Positions 1 to 11,228 of a stretch of DNA of 64,000 bases are shown piece by piece. Position 1 is the stretch's first letter, and each line of letters begins with the position of its first letter. The notes below the pieces were generated by a model. That model was given only the letters and a program-made list of their open reading frames with translations. It was not told where the DNA came from and did not search any database. A program made the translations under genes and the position numbers. The DNA lies in contig JANFAH010000006.1 of the NCBI GenBank assembly GCA_024663395.1, positions 2,356,001-2,420,000 on the forward strand, in the 5' to 3' direction. This DNA comes from Pisolithus tinctorius. Taxonomy: Eukaryota; Basidiomycota; Agaricomycetes; Boletales; Pisolithaceae.

Positions 1-251
1 CGCTTGGTATCCTCAGCGGGTGCTTCCTAACGTTCTTGCAGGAAGCTGGCCAGCCCGTGCACGCTATCCTGTTGCGAATGAACGGAATACGCGAGAATTG
101 GGAAAGGCACCCGACGGACAGGCCCGTTACCTTTCGGTCCAACGCCAAGTTTTGCAGTGCGGTACGAACGTATTATTTTAAGACGCGGAACATGATTGCG
201 GATGATAGTAATGAAGATCTGCAGCTGAAGCTGGAGACACTGTACTTGTGA
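1..251 (+). CDS. HET-domain protein, copy 0, C-terminal end only
   Basis: An open frame enters from the left edge and ends at TGA 249-251. Its last ~60 residues align with the ends of the three downstream HET copies: AILLR, then NWERH, TDRPVTFR and a terminal LKLETLYL. The HET domain itself would lie outside the window, so the call rests on similarity to the neighbouring copies. No stop or frameshift is visible in the part present. It is the first unit of a tandem array; the flank after it (about 370-600) reappears after copy 3 (about 13085-13300). Confidence 0.7.
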   Translation, partial: LGILSGCFLTFLQEAGQPVHAILLRMNGIRENWERHPTDRPVTFRSNAKFCSAVRTYYFKTRNMIADDSNEDLQLKLETLYL

Positions 252-1566
252 TGTCGAAGGTAAGGTCACAAAAGTTCTTGTTACTCGCTCGTGGTATTGC
301 ATCACTGATTGCCCCCAGCTGTGCCAGGTAATAGCCGTAGCTGGCGAAATAGCGAAATTCATCAGTATTCAGCGCTTGTGTGGGGTAATAAAGCACATTG
401 TGGAATTCGCTTTGTTTCCACGTCTGTCATATACTACAATTACAGCGTGTTGCGAAACTATCAGAAAGCGTTATGGAGTTTCTGCCAACGTTTAGACTAA
501 TGGCAGGAGAGATTCTTGTCAACCAATATTGCTGACTAGTCGTAGCCTGGCCTGTGCTTAATGACGAAGATACGGTAGGGGGAAGAAGGGGATGTGCAGG
601 GATGCACGTGTTTCTCACCGAATCCCTTCTTACCGAGAGATGAATTCTACAAATCATGTGCTGGCCAACGACCACAGTATCATGGGCAGTGCCAGCGCGC
701 TGGAAGTTACAGCCCTTGGTGTGTGTTCATATAGTATTTACCGCTGCACAGAACTTCTACCTCCATAATCGGCTGATGCGCCTGAGTGAGTACCATCATC
801 CAAAATTGTCGCCATCTATCTTTACACGAGGCAATAGACGCCAGTTGCTTTGGATATAAGAATGATTAAATTACACCCCTTCGACTCAACACCTTCAGGT
901 GCGCTCGACTTTCAGTGACCCACTCGAGACAGGGGAGATCCTGAATTCGTAAGTATCTGGACTTGCATGGATTATCGACGATTAAAAACTTGGCTCAAGC
1001 CACCAGAAACTTAACGAAGCCAGCATTCTCCCCTCATCGATATCGCTGATCCGCACGCAGACATTATGTCTCGCATACACACTTTAGTGTCTCGTGCACA
1101 CACCATAGCTCGCGTACAGACTGTGGCTCGCATACACACAATGCCTCGCAGAGAGTTAGTGTGTATCTACACGTCACATTAGACTGATGGATATTGTCTC
1201 TTGCAGACAGTTTGACCCGTCCAAATTGATCTTTGATAAACCCACTCGGTAAGTGGGTTTGGTGGTCTTTAAAACCCCCCAAAAACGGAAGTTTCGATGA
1301 CTACACAGGAACCCGGCCACGGCGTGCTTGCAGCTCTTCAGCAAGGCGGATTACACAAAACTCAAACAATCACCTCTGTTGTGCGTGCGTCATCACTCAT
1401 TATTCAATTCCGTTGTGATGAACACCTTCATTCTAGTAACAATTCCTTCGAACCGCGAACACGGAGATGTCGCTCTACTGGTGATAGTCTGCGCAGTGTT
1501 GTCCAGTCAAGGATTCGTTCTTACGTCTTTGCAAACGTCCCCCTGCGGGTCATAAAGTTGCCGGAG
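252..1566. other. spacer of HET repeat unit
   Basis: No gene recognised. The stretch is made of blocks shared between the HET units. The part near 840-900 matches 4420-4500 and 10611-10640, and the part near 990-1030 matches 4520-4560 and 10680-10710. The block from 1200 to 1560 precedes each HET copy. It is best read as the duplicated 5' and 3' flanks of the HET genes, including a short minisatellite-like tract at 1063-1155. Confidence 0.6.
1063..1155. repeat. degenerate ~18-20 bp tandem repeat upstream of HET copy 1
   Basis: About five imperfect copies of a unit resembling TATGCCTCGCATACACAC follow each other, ending in CTCGCAGAGAGTTAGTGT. The same tract recurs upstream of HET copy 3 at 10735-10815 with about four units, while upstream of copy 2 (about 4590-4610) only the last unit remains. 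Copy number therefore varies between HET units at the same relative position. Confidence 0.6.
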
Positions 1567-3042
1567 ATGAGGCTCATAGATAGAAGTGCGGTCGTGGATT
1601 ATCTCATCAAGGCGAAACTCGAGATTGCGGTGCGACAAGCCGAGGCAGTGGCGCAAGAGGTACGTCCGACCCGATGATTTTGGGCAACCAAAGATAAATG
1701 TTCCTGGTGCAAGGCGCGTGACGAAACCATTTCTAAGTGGGTGGAGGACATCGCAAGATATGCCATCCTATCACACACGTGGGAAGTGGACGAGCCCAGT
1801 TACCAAGACTTTCACCACCCGTCCAGCCGTGGTAAGCAGGGCTACAGGAAACTCGAGAATTTCTGCAATATTGCCCATGAAGATTACGGAGCCGAGTTCG
1901 CTTGGGCGGACACGGTCTGTATCGACAAGTCCAGTAGCGCGGAACTGGACGAATCGATCCGTTCGATGTTCGCATGGTATCGAAATGCGGCCATTTGTAT
2001 TGCTTATGTCGGCCAAACAGTATCTCTGTTTAACCTCGCTGCCGATCGCTGGTTCACGCGAGGATGGACCTTGCAGGAGCTGCTTGCGCCGTTGCGATTA
2101 AAGTTCTATAACAAGGACTGGTTCCCGCTTACCGACTTCCGGAACGACAAGATAAGTGAAGGGGATGTTAAGGAGCTCAGTGATGAAACCTACTCTTTCC
2201 AGTTCCGCCTTCTCGGCGATGCCATCTTGACGGCAACTGGTATAGAACCGCGTCATTTTCGTGACTTTGTGCCTGGGTTCAGAGACCCATCTTTACCCGA
2301 ACGCATGAGGTGGGTCGCCTGAAGACTCACCACGAGAGCAGAGGATAAATCGTATTGCATGATGGGAATATTTGGCGTCAGCATGTTGGTTGCATATGGA
2401 GAGGGCCCGGAACGTGCATTCTTCAGGCTCTTTCAGGCGATTCTAGATGTGGAATGCCGCCGCGATTGGTTTTTATGGACAGGCAAGGCTGTTCCGCGTC
2501 ATATCCATCCTTCGCGTATGATTCCCTCTGGCCCTGAATGCTATTTATCCAGCAATTCTAAGATTAGCCCACTGGAATCTGTGCCATTGGGGTCATTCGA
2601 AGATCCTTTGAACTTAACCAACATAGGTTTATCGATGAGCCTGCTGGTTGTTCCTGCACGCATCGATACCCAAGGTAATAAATATAACCGTAACCATCCC
2701 AGCGACCTCCGCATTTCGTGTCCCCTGTTCAATGACATTGCTATGGTGCAAGGTATCCCGCCTAAACCGACCGCATACGAATTTGCGATTGGTATCTTTA
2801 ATGGCAGTTTGATGATGCTCATGTCGGGATCTTTCGACCGCGTGTATGCCATCCTGTTGCGAAGGCGCGGGCCATGGATGAATTGGGAAAGGCACGAGAC
2901 GGACGAACCCCTTACTTTCCGGCTCAACAAGCTTCAGGATCCGGTAGGCACGTACTCCGCTGAGAAGATGCAATACACTATTGTGGATGATAGGAAGGGA
3001 GACATGAAGCTGGACATGAAGCCGAAGACGGTGTACTTGTGA
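1567..3042 (+). pseudogene. HET-domain protein, copy 1, disrupted
   Basis: The HET domain (PF06985 type) is clear: RYAILSHTWEVDEPSYQDF, then the FAWADTVCIDKSSSAELDES block, then RGWTLQELLAP. It is followed by a DUF8212-like second half (RAEDKSYCMMGIFGVSM, AYGEGPERAFFRLFQAIL). The frame starting at ATG 1567 ends in a stop at 1675-1677 before the domain. An extra T near 1679 separates it from the domain frame, which runs from about 1690. A TGA at 2320-2322 stands where copies 2 and 3 have an arginine codon (CGA/CGG), and the frame then continues cleanly to 3042. Members of this family act in non-self recognition between hyphae in other fungi; this copy is unlikely to make a full protein. Confidence 0.85.
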
Positions 3043-5044
3043 TGTATAGTAAGGAGCGCATTCTTGTTACTCACCCACGGTATTGATCACTGACTGCCCC
3101 CAGCCAGACCAGATAGCCGGACAAAGATCCGTCAGTATTCAGTGGTTGTGCTGATGGAATTAGCTTTGTTTCCGGGTCTGGTTCTCCATATTTGTGCAAA
3201 GGTTGGATATGTACTGCAATGATGCAATTACAATATTTGTGTTGGATTGAGTGCCAAGAGAGTTTCTTTGCAATCATGGATAGCTAGTTGTAAGTGGATT
3301 CGGGCCGCTAATTCTGATGTACCTCAATCCCGTGGAGCATGTCGGGTGTTGTGCTGAGGAGACGAGTGATACGCGAGAGGGAAATAGAAGTTACTCTCAG
3401 CCATACGCTTCCGTTCCCTCGAGAGGGCGCCAGCAAGTACTAGCCTAGCCGCCTTACCAGACTGAGGTGCTCCAAGAGTGTCTGCACATCACTGGTATTC
3501 GTCGCATCCGACCGCGAGGGAACAGGGACCCTTAAGATTCGATATCCCCTAGTACTCCAAAACCCTTCGTCCATCGGTATCTTGGAGTCGGCACACAACT
3601 TCTCGCTATAGAATGTCAACACTTGGTCAGCAGACACATTCTGCCACACATTGGCACCTCACCGTTCCTCTTCATTTTCCCCCGCTGTGACCCTGTACCC
3701 GGCGGGGAAGCAGTTGACGATTCCGATGTTATGTGTCTGGATCTGTGGTGATTCCCAGTGTCTCGAAGTACTCACAGAATATTTTTCAAGGGGGAATTCA
3801 ACGACGATGACAGTGGTGACGGGGAAGACATCGTTTCGGATTTAGGTGTGCGCAGTGCAGAGGGGAGGGTGTGATTGTCTGGAGAAAAGTGTTGGTGGTG
3901 AAAAAAAAAGGGAAAAAAGGCGAGACACGCGTACCTTTCGTGGTGGGGCAGACATGCCAAAAGTCGTGTCGCCAAAGACATCACACTAGTGTTTAAAAAA
4001 AACGCACCCGGTGGAGCTCTCAAACACGGAAGCGGGGTGCGCCGCCGCAAGAGAGGGCGAGATCCATCTTCGCCTTTGTCTGTATTTCGTCGGTATGCTG
4101 GGTGTTCTGAGACACGACCTTGTTTCGGGTTCACGTCAGGAAAGAAGAATAGCTATGAGAGAGATACACTATCTGCTCACATTGTACTGCTGTGCCGGCT
4201 ACGAGGGTGTAAGTAGTACGGGTCAGAATGAGTAAGGCATAGTAGCTGGGGGGTGTCTGACCATCGAGTAACTTGGTTGGTAGTGCGCTCTTGACTGGCT
4301 CAAAGTGTCTGTCAAGGACGAACTGAGGGTGAACGTGGGCGTGCTTTGGCCCGTGCTCGACGACATGGCAGGTGGTGGTCCGGAGCACGAGGTTTCTCTC
4401 AGGCAATAGACGCCTGACATGGACAGTTGCTTTGGAGACAAGAATGATTGACTTACACCTGGGTCGTACGACTCAACACTCGACTATCAGTGACCTATTC
4501 GAGAAGTGCAGGATTTATAACCTGGTACAGACCACCGGAAACTCGACGAAGCCAGCACACCCCTGTCATCACTGACCGTCACGCGTACTTATTATGCCTC
4601 GCAGAGGGTTAGCGTGTTCTGCATGTCATGTTGGGCTTTGATAGATATTTGTCTCTTGCAGATCGTTCGACCAGTCCACGTTGATCGTGGATAAACCCGC
4701 TCCGTGAGTGGGGTTGGTGGTCTTTAATACCAGAAGACGAAAGTTCTGACGTACGCAGGAACCCGGCCATTGCGTGCTTGGAGCAGTTCAGCGAGTCTGA
4801 TTACACACAACTCAGACAGTTGTCTCTGTCGTACGTGTGCCATCACTCGTTCTTCAATCCCAATATACGATGAGCATCCTCATCCCAGTAGCAGTCCCCT
4901 CGAGTACGTGGCGTAACATAAGTTCATGTCCGGAATTAATGGACACATCGCTCTAGTGGAGATAGTCTGCGCAGTGTTGCCCAGTCAAGGATTCGGTCTT
5001 ACGTCTTTGCAAACGTCCCCCTGCGGATCATAAAGTTGCCGGAG
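3043..5044. other. spacer between HET copies 1 and 2
   Basis: The first ~250 bases are the 3' flank shared with the other units; the block from 4300 on repeats the 5' flank. The middle (about 3440-4140) is unique to this unit. It has minus-strand reading frames (for example 3440-3649) that might be exons of a small gene, but I recognise no domain and no complete exon chain, so none is called. An A-rich run lies at 3901-3917 and another near 3993-4000. Confidence 0.5.
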
Positions 5045-5139
5045 ATGAAGCTCATAGAAAGAAGTATGGCGGTAGATTATCTCGTCAAGACGAAGCTCGA
5101 GAATGTGATGCGACAAGCCGAAGCAGTGGCGCAAGAGGT

Positions 5140-6498
5140 ATGTCCGAGCCGATGATTTGGGCTACCAAAGATGAATATTCCCGGAGCAAGGCCCGCGACG
5201 AAATCATTTCTAAGTGGGTGGAGGACATCGCAAGATATGCCATCCTATCACATACGTGGGGAGTGGAAGAGCCCGATTACCAAGACTTCCACCAACCGTC
5301 CTGCCATGGTAAGCAGGGCTACAAGAAACTCAACAATTTTTGCAACATCGCCCACGAAGATTACAAGGTCGAGTTCGCTTGGGCGGACACAGTCTGTATT
5401 GACAAGTCCAGTAGCGCGGAACTGGACGAATCGATCCGTTCGATGTCCACATGGTATCGAAATGCGGCCATTTGTATTGCTTATGTCGGCCAAACAACGT
5501 CTCTGCTTGACCTCGCTGCCGATCGCTGGTTCACACGGGGGTGGACCTTGCAGGAGCTCCTTTCGCCGTCACGATTAAAGTTCTATAACAAGGACTGGCT
5601 CCCGCTTACCCACTTTCGGAACGACAAGATACGTGAAGAGGATGCCAGAACGCTCAGTGGTGGAACCTACTCCCTCCAGTTCCGCCTTCTCAGCGATGCC
5701 ATCTTGACAGCAGCTGGTATAAAGCCACGTCATTTTCGTGACTTTGAGCCCGGGTTCGTGTCCCCATCTTTGCCTGAACGCATGAAGTGGGTGGCTCGAA
5801 GGCTCACCACGAGAGCGGAGGACAAGTCATACTGCATGATGGGGATATTTGGTGTCAGCATGTTGGTTGCGTATGGAGAGGGCCCGGAACGTGCGTTCTT
5901 CAGGCTCTTCCAGGCGATTCTAGATGTGGCATGTGAGCGTCACTGGTTTTTATGGGCGGGCAAGGCTGTTCCGCGTCATATCCATCCTTCACGCATGATT
6001 CCCTCTGGCCCTGAATGCTATTTATCCAGCAATTTGAAGATTAGCGCACTGGAAGCTCTGAAGATGGGCTCCTTCGACGTCCCTCTCAGCTTAACTAACG
6101 TAGGTTTATCGATGAGGCTACTGGTCGTTCCTGCGCACGTCGCTCCCCCACATGACTGTGGCAGTTCCAGCGATCTCCGTGTTTATTGTTCTCTGTTCAA
6201 TGACATTGCTATGGTGAAAGGTACCCCGCATAAGTCCAACACAGACGAATTTGCGCTTGGTATCTTCGGCGGCAGCCCCGTGACACTCGTGTCAGGACTT
6301 CTCGAGCGCGTATATGCCATCCTGTTGCGAAGGATCTCGTCACGTACGAACTGGGAGAGGTACGAGACGGACGCACCGCTTACTTTCCGGTTTAACGACA
6401 GGTTTGGTGATGCGGTGCGCATGTATTTTGCGAAGATGGAATGGACTATTGTGGGCAATAGGGAGGAAGACCTGAAGCTGGAGACAGTGTACTTGTGA
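5140..6498 (+). CDS. HET-domain protein, copy 2, intact
   Basis: An uninterrupted frame of 452 residues. The HET domain covers about residues 30-150 with RYAILSHTWGVEEPDYQDF, the block FAWADTVCIDKSSSAELDES, an IAYVGQT segment and TRGWTLQELLSPSRLKFYN. A DUF8212-like half follows at about 215-270 (RAEDKSYCMMGIFGVSM, YGEGPERAFFRLFQ), then a less conserved C-terminus ending LKLETVYL. An upstream ATG at 5045 opens a short frame (MKLIERSMAVDYL) that matches the N-terminus of copy 3 but is one base out of register here. Either the protein starts at 5140 or a short intron joins the two parts. It is the only undamaged complete member of the array in view. HET proteins trigger cell death when incompatible hyphae fuse; that role is inferred from the family. 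Confidence 0.85.
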   Translation: MSEPMIWATKDEYSRSKARDEIISKWVEDIARYAILSHTWGVEEPDYQDFHQPSCHGKQGYKKLNNFCNIAHEDYKVEFAWADTVCIDKSSSAELDESIRSMSTWYRNAAICIAYVGQTTSLLDLAADRWFTRGWTLQELLSPSRLKFYNKDWLPLTHFRNDKIREEDARTLSGGTYSLQFRLLSDAILTAAGIKPRHFRDFEPGFVSPSLPERMKWVARRLTTRAEDKSYCMMGIFGVSMLVAYGEGPERAFFRLFQAILDVACERHWFLWAGKAVPRHIHPSRMIPSGPECYLSSNLKISALEALKMGSFDVPLSLTNVGLSMRLLVVPAHVAPPHDCGSSSDLRVYCSLFNDIAMVKGTPHKSNTDEFALGIFGGSPVTLVSGLLERVYAILLRRISSRTNWERYETDAPLTFRFNDRFGDAVRMYFAKMEWTIVGNREEDLKLETVYL

Positions 6499-6632
6499 TG
6501 TAGAAGGTAATGGCGCATTCTTACTACTCACCCATGGTACTGATCAACTAATCACTGACTATCCTCAGCTGGGCCAGATAGCCACAGCTAGCACGCTAGC
6601 GCGATTCAAATCAGTACTCAGTGGTTGTGCCG

Positions 6633-6635
6633 TAA
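6633..6635. repeat. target-site duplication TAA, left of Harbinger-1
   Basis: TAA precedes the inverted repeat and is repeated at 9932-9934 after it. Joining the outer flanks gives a sequence like the uninterrupted 3' flank of HET copy 1 near 3141-3175, which shows the empty site. Confidence 0.85.
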
Positions 6636-6760
6636 GAGCTAGTTCGGAAACCTCGGGTAAGTTGCAATTAGTTCCTTCAATGCTTGTACATGTTTTTCCA
6701 CTGGGGCAGTTTGCATAGTGAGTTTGAATTGAGTTTGAAACATTTCCTCCTGTACGCGAG

Positions 6761-8193
6761 ATGGACGACGTTGATATTGGTGGTGATCATGAGGAGATTC
6801 ACTGCCAACGCTTGCTGCACCATATCGCTCTTGTTGTCAATATCATCCTCTGCATGATCAGTCGTACTGAAGTGCAATCTACACCAATCCAAAGGATTCC
6901 GGAGCCTTACCACACGTCAGCACTAACCGGTGAGGAATGGCTTATCGAGCTCCTTGCAGGTCATCCAGAACGAATCCGATGCGAACTTGGTGTTCACACT
7001 GATGTCTTTGCACGACTCGTGGAGGAGCTTCGCCAGATCGGTCATGGCAACTCTCGATTCGTTTCGCTTGAAGAACAACTAGCTATTTTCCTCTATATGA
7101 GTGTGACGGGTCTGACTATCAGGCACGTTGGTGAACGCTTTCAACAGTCAAATGAGACCATATCTCGGTATGTCATCACCCTTAGTTTTCCGATACTTTT
7201 CTAACCTCCTTGATCAGGTACTTTTGCAAGATACTCTTCATCCTATCGTCGTCACCCTTCTATTCCACGTATGTCAAGATGCCTGGTGCTGATGATATTC
7301 AGCCAAAGATTAGGGGAGATAAAAGATTTTGGCCGTATTTCAAGGACGTGATTGGTGCGTTGGACGGGAGCCATATCCATGCCGCTCCAGCGTCAGAGGA
7401 CCGGGCGGTGTACCGAAACCGCAAAGGCTCCATATCGCAGAACTGCTTGTTTGCTTGCGATTTCCAGCTGATGTTTACATACTCGTTGACTGGTTGGGAG
7501 GGTTCGGCTACCGATGCGCGTGTATACCAGGATGCACGTGTGAAAGGGCTTGTCATCCCAACAGGAAAGTTTCTCCTTGCGGATGCTGGATTCCCCCTGC
7601 GCCCAGAAATTCTAGTCCCATACTGGGCGACTCGCTACCACCTCGCAGAGTGGCGCCGAGCGCATTTAAGGTAATTTTCTTTGAATTATCCATCTTATTG
7701 TCCTGCTGATCTGACAAGACCCAGGAACAAAGAAGAGTTGTTCAACCTCCGGCACTCATCTGCGCGCAACGTCATCGAGCGAATATTTGGTGTCCTCAAG
7801 CATCGTTTTCACATCTTACTACTAAGCCCTGAGTACAACATCGACGTCCAAGGCCGAATCCCCTCAGCACTCTGTGCACTGCACAACTTCATCTGTACTC
7901 ACGATGCCGAAGAAGGTCCGATGCCAGGACAGGATGTCCACATAGATGAGCAAGGTGCAGGAGGGCCTGGGGGATCAGCAGATGAGGGCGGAGCCAATGA
8001 AGATAATCCCAATGTAGGTCAGCTTGAAGCGGCACGCACTTTCCGTGACCAGATCGCTCAACATATGTGGGACGATTATCAGGAAATCATTCGATTGCGG
8101 GATCTTGGGCAATTGCCCTCAGGTAGCAATGACTATAGCTCTGATGACTCCACAAACATCGGTAGCGGTATGAGTGATATATCAATGTTGTAG
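6761..8193 (+). CDS. Harbinger-1 transposase (DDE_Tnp_4 type)
   Basis: Three exons, 6761-7167, 7218-7670 and 7719-8193, give 444 residues with canonical GT-AG introns of 50 and 48 nt. The N-terminal part has the helix-turn-helix-like segment LEEQLAIFLYMSVTGL. The catalytic core carries IGALDGSHIHAAP with the first aspartate, TGWEGSATDARVYQDA with the second, and RNVIERIFGVLKHRF with the final glutamate. The C-terminal tail is acidic. Same exon layout as the Harbinger-3 transposase at 27557-28958. It cuts and pastes the element in the nucleus together with the Myb/SANT partner encoded on the opposite strand. Confidence 0.92.
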
Positions 8194-8495
8194 ACATGTA
8201 GTTCATTTGTTCCCATACCATGCAATATACGTACCCGTTCAGATCTCTCATGTGTGATGAAGGAAAAAAAGATAGATTGCGATAAAGAAAAAAAAAGATT
8301 GCGATACAGTGATAGCAGGTATGGGGGTACAGCAAACATCAAATCTACCTATAGTAATTTTTACTGTGTACTGGTCTGAGAACTACCAACCCCGAGTTTC
8401 ATCCGATACTCCAATTCAGCAAGCGCCAAACGATCTTCCTTCTTTGCCGTCCTCAAGTATACATCAGCGAAGCTGAGATTCTGCGCGATCAACGA

Positions 8496-9815
8496 TCAGA
8501 TGAACGCTTTGATGGGACTGGGGAAATCTTGGTCTTGATCGTCCAGTAGATGAATCGCTTGTGCCCTCGTTGTCGACGCTTTATCGATGGCAGATGTCAT
8601 CGACGTGTTGATCGATGAGGTGAGGAAGTTGATCGAGCCTTGTAGGCCTACCGCGATAGGGTTTGATATCGCAAGTGAAGGTGGAGGTGGAGGATTGCGA
8701 GAACGACGGGAACGGGAGCTTTTTGCGTAGTCCAAGGCGGCAGAGAGGTTGGCGCGTTTGTTGGAGGCGGGAGCAGTAGCAGAAATGTCGCTTGCATTGG
8801 CATATGGGAAAACGGACATGGTAGTCGAAACCTCGTCGTCACCAAGCATCTCGGTGTGAGACCGCTTCCCACTAGACAGCGGAGCACTGGATGGAGGGAT
8901 AGAAATGTCAGACGGGTTGATGGTAGACAGCGGATCGTCGAAAAATGGGAAATGGTCGTCGTCTGACCCAGGTGGGACTAGGGGAAGCGCTGGCACAGAA
9001 TCGGCAGGCACTGAAGTAGATATGGGTTCAATGGGTGCGGGAGTGGAGGAGGGTGCGGATTCGGCAGGCGCTGAAGCGGAAGTGGTTGGTTGAATGGTTG
9101 GCACTCCACCGTCTCCATTGTCTAGGCTGTCGATGGTGGCATTGGAACTATCTGGACTAAAGGTGTTGGCCCCACGGGCACCACCATGGGGTATGATATC
9201 TGCAACATAGGGATATAGATCCCATCCACTCGTTTTGAACTGGCGAATGAGGGGGTGACTCTAAGAGTGATCATCAGTTCATCAAGCCACGGGGTTAAAA
9301 AATAAAAATGAAAATACCTTCACAAAATCCTCGAACACCTGCTCAGCATGCTGACCCTGAATATTAGCCCCCTTCTCGTTGTCCCAGTGGGCTCCAGATG
9401 GTTGTGCTCGATAGTACTCGATATCGCAATATATCTTTTGAATCTATGACAGAAGATCAGTAAAAATCACAAGCGGTTTACAACACTGACTTACGTAGCC
9501 AGTCCACTTGTTTCTCACCGCTTGATAGTTCTTAGGAGGTCCATCTGTGCAATAGTTGGCGATATGCAGGGCGGCGGCTTGATATGTAGCCATCTTGAAG
9601 TTCCCGTTATCGCCTGCCTCATGCCGGTTGTCGTGCAGGAACCTTACAAGAGCAGCGGTTTCTTCATGGTTCCAATGAACTCGTGGAGTGGGAGCACTAG
9701 TCTTATTAGGCATCGAGTGAGTTAGTGAATCCAGAGTGTACTGGGATACGAGGGCAACAACGGTGGCAGCCGATACCCAGGCAAGCCTAAGGTGATCCAG
9801 ATCATCATAATCCAT
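8496..9815 (-). CDS. Harbinger-1 Myb/SANT-like DNA-binding protein
   Basis: Exons 9815-9495, 9443-9318 and 9260-8496 join in frame to 403 residues. Residues ~45-110 form a Myb/SANT-like domain (VHWNHEETAALVRFLHDNR, then NYQAVRNKWTGY). The second exon has HWDNEKGANIQG and the third SGWDLYPYVADIIPHGGARG, both seen in the matching proteins of Harbinger-2 and -3. A long Ser/Pro/Thr-rich linker and a basic patch (KSSRSRRSRN) follow. In this superfamily the protein binds sub-terminal DNA and brings the transposase to the ends. The start codon sits just inside the right inverted repeat. Confidence 0.85.
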
Positions 9816-9931
9816 CGCAGGACATGTTTCAAACTCAATTCAAACTCACTACACGAACTGCCCCAGTGGAAAAACATGTACAAGCATTGAAGGAACTAAT
9901 TGCGACTTACCCGAGGTTTCCGAACTAGCTC

Positions 9932-11228
9932 TAAGGAATTAGCTTTGTTTCGGCGTCTGGTTCTCATTCCCATATCTCTTCAAAGTACTACAATTACAAT
10001 GAGAACTATTAGGACAACTTGTGGGGATCCTGCGAACGCCAGAGAATTTCTTCGCAACTCTTGCTGGCTAGTAGTGGTAACATTCAGGGCCTCAGGCTGC
10101 TAAATCTGATGTACGTCAATGCATGTCAGTGCTGTACTGCGTTGTAGTAGGGAGGTTGGAAGGCGCGGACACAGCCACGTTGGGCTTAGTCAGACGGAGG
10201 TAGACGCGGACATGATAGATCGTCGAAGTGCTTGCCTCAAGCTCAGCTCAGTGCTCGCGAGGCTCTCTCCCACTGCTCCAATGTGAGGAAAATACGTGTC
10301 AGTTCCGTCCCTCGAGACGATGTCAGCACCAGTCTAGCCGCCTTACGGGACCGAGGTGCTCCATCCGTCATACCCCGCGAAAGGTTGAATTATCTAGAAG
10401 ACACACACACCTTCTGTGGCGGGGTAATCTCCCCTGTGCAGATCAAAGATCTTGACTGACAAAACGCGCGTCGGTTAAGGACGAACCAAGGGTGATCTTG
10501 GCTGTGCTCGATGACATGGCAGGTTAGTCTCCCCTACTTCAGGCACGACGGAAGACAATCGTTCTCCTCTGGCAGGTAGGAAGGTTTCTCACGGATGCCC
10601 TTCTTGACGCCAGTTGCTTTGGATATAAGAATACGCCACTCGAGAAGTGGAAGATTATTGACGATTAAAATCCTAACCCAGGCCACCAGAAACTTGGCGA
10701 AGCCGTCACTTCTAGTCCTGGCATCGACATCCACGTTCACATCATGCTTCGCGTGTACATTATGCCTCGGGTATACACTATGGGTCGCATATACACTATG
10801 CCTCGCAGAGAGTTAGTGTATTCTACACGTCACGTTAGACTGATGGGATACCATCTCTTGCAGACTGTGCGACCCGTCCACATTGATCTTTGATAAACCG
10901 ACTCAGTTCAGGCGACTACACGGAAACCCGGCCACCGCGTGCTTGCAGCAGTTCAGCGAGTCGGATTACGCAAAATTCAAACAATCGTTTCTGTTGTACG
11001 TGTGTCGTCACTCATTCTTCAATCCCAATATGATGAGCACCTTCATTCCAGTAACAATCTTCTCGAACAGCCAACGCTACCGCCTCTTGAGTAGGTGAGG
11101 TACTGTAAGTTAATGATAGGGGTTAACGATGTTGTTCTAGTGGAAATAGTCTGCACAGTGTTGTCCAGTCAAAGATTCGTTCTTACGTCTTTGCAAACGT
11201 CCCCCTGCGGGTCATAAAGTTACCGGAG
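9932..11228. other. 3' flank of HET unit 2 and 5' flank of HET unit 3
   Basis: Starts with the TAA duplication (9932-9934) and continues with the HET 3' flank interrupted by Harbinger-1. No gene is recognised. The block at 10300-10360 resembles 3430-3480, that at 10480-10515 resembles 4310-4360, and that at 10740-10870 resembles 1070-1210. The reading frames here are short and not conserved between units. Confidence 0.6.
10735..10815. repeat. degenerate ~18 bp tandem repeat upstream of HET copy 3
   Basis: About four units of the type ATGCCTCGGGTATACACT in a row, ending in CTCGCAGAGAGTTAGTGT. Counterpart of the tract at 1063-1155. Confidence 0.6.

Larger units (their letters stand above)
6636..9931. 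mobile_element. PIF/Harbinger DNA transposon, Harbinger-1, complete
   Basis: The 3296-bp element is bounded by inverted repeats beginning GAGCTAGTTCGGAAACC at both ends and by a 3-bp TAA duplication. The two arms stay nearly identical for about 110 bp, almost up to the start codons of the two divergently placed genes inside. It encodes a DDE transposase (+) and a Myb/SANT-like protein (-), the standard two-gene set of this superfamily. Both frames are intact and the arms barely differ, so this is a recent and possibly active insertion. It lies in the 3' flank of the only intact HET gene. Confidence 0.93.

Noticed and set aside
1063..1155. CRISPR-like array
   Set aside because: Units are adjacent and degenerate with no spacers; the genome is fungal.
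3440..4134. possible minus-strand gene between HET copies 1 and 2
   Set aside because: Two frames could be joined by short introns, but the predicted protein is unlike anything I know and the block is missing from the other HET units.
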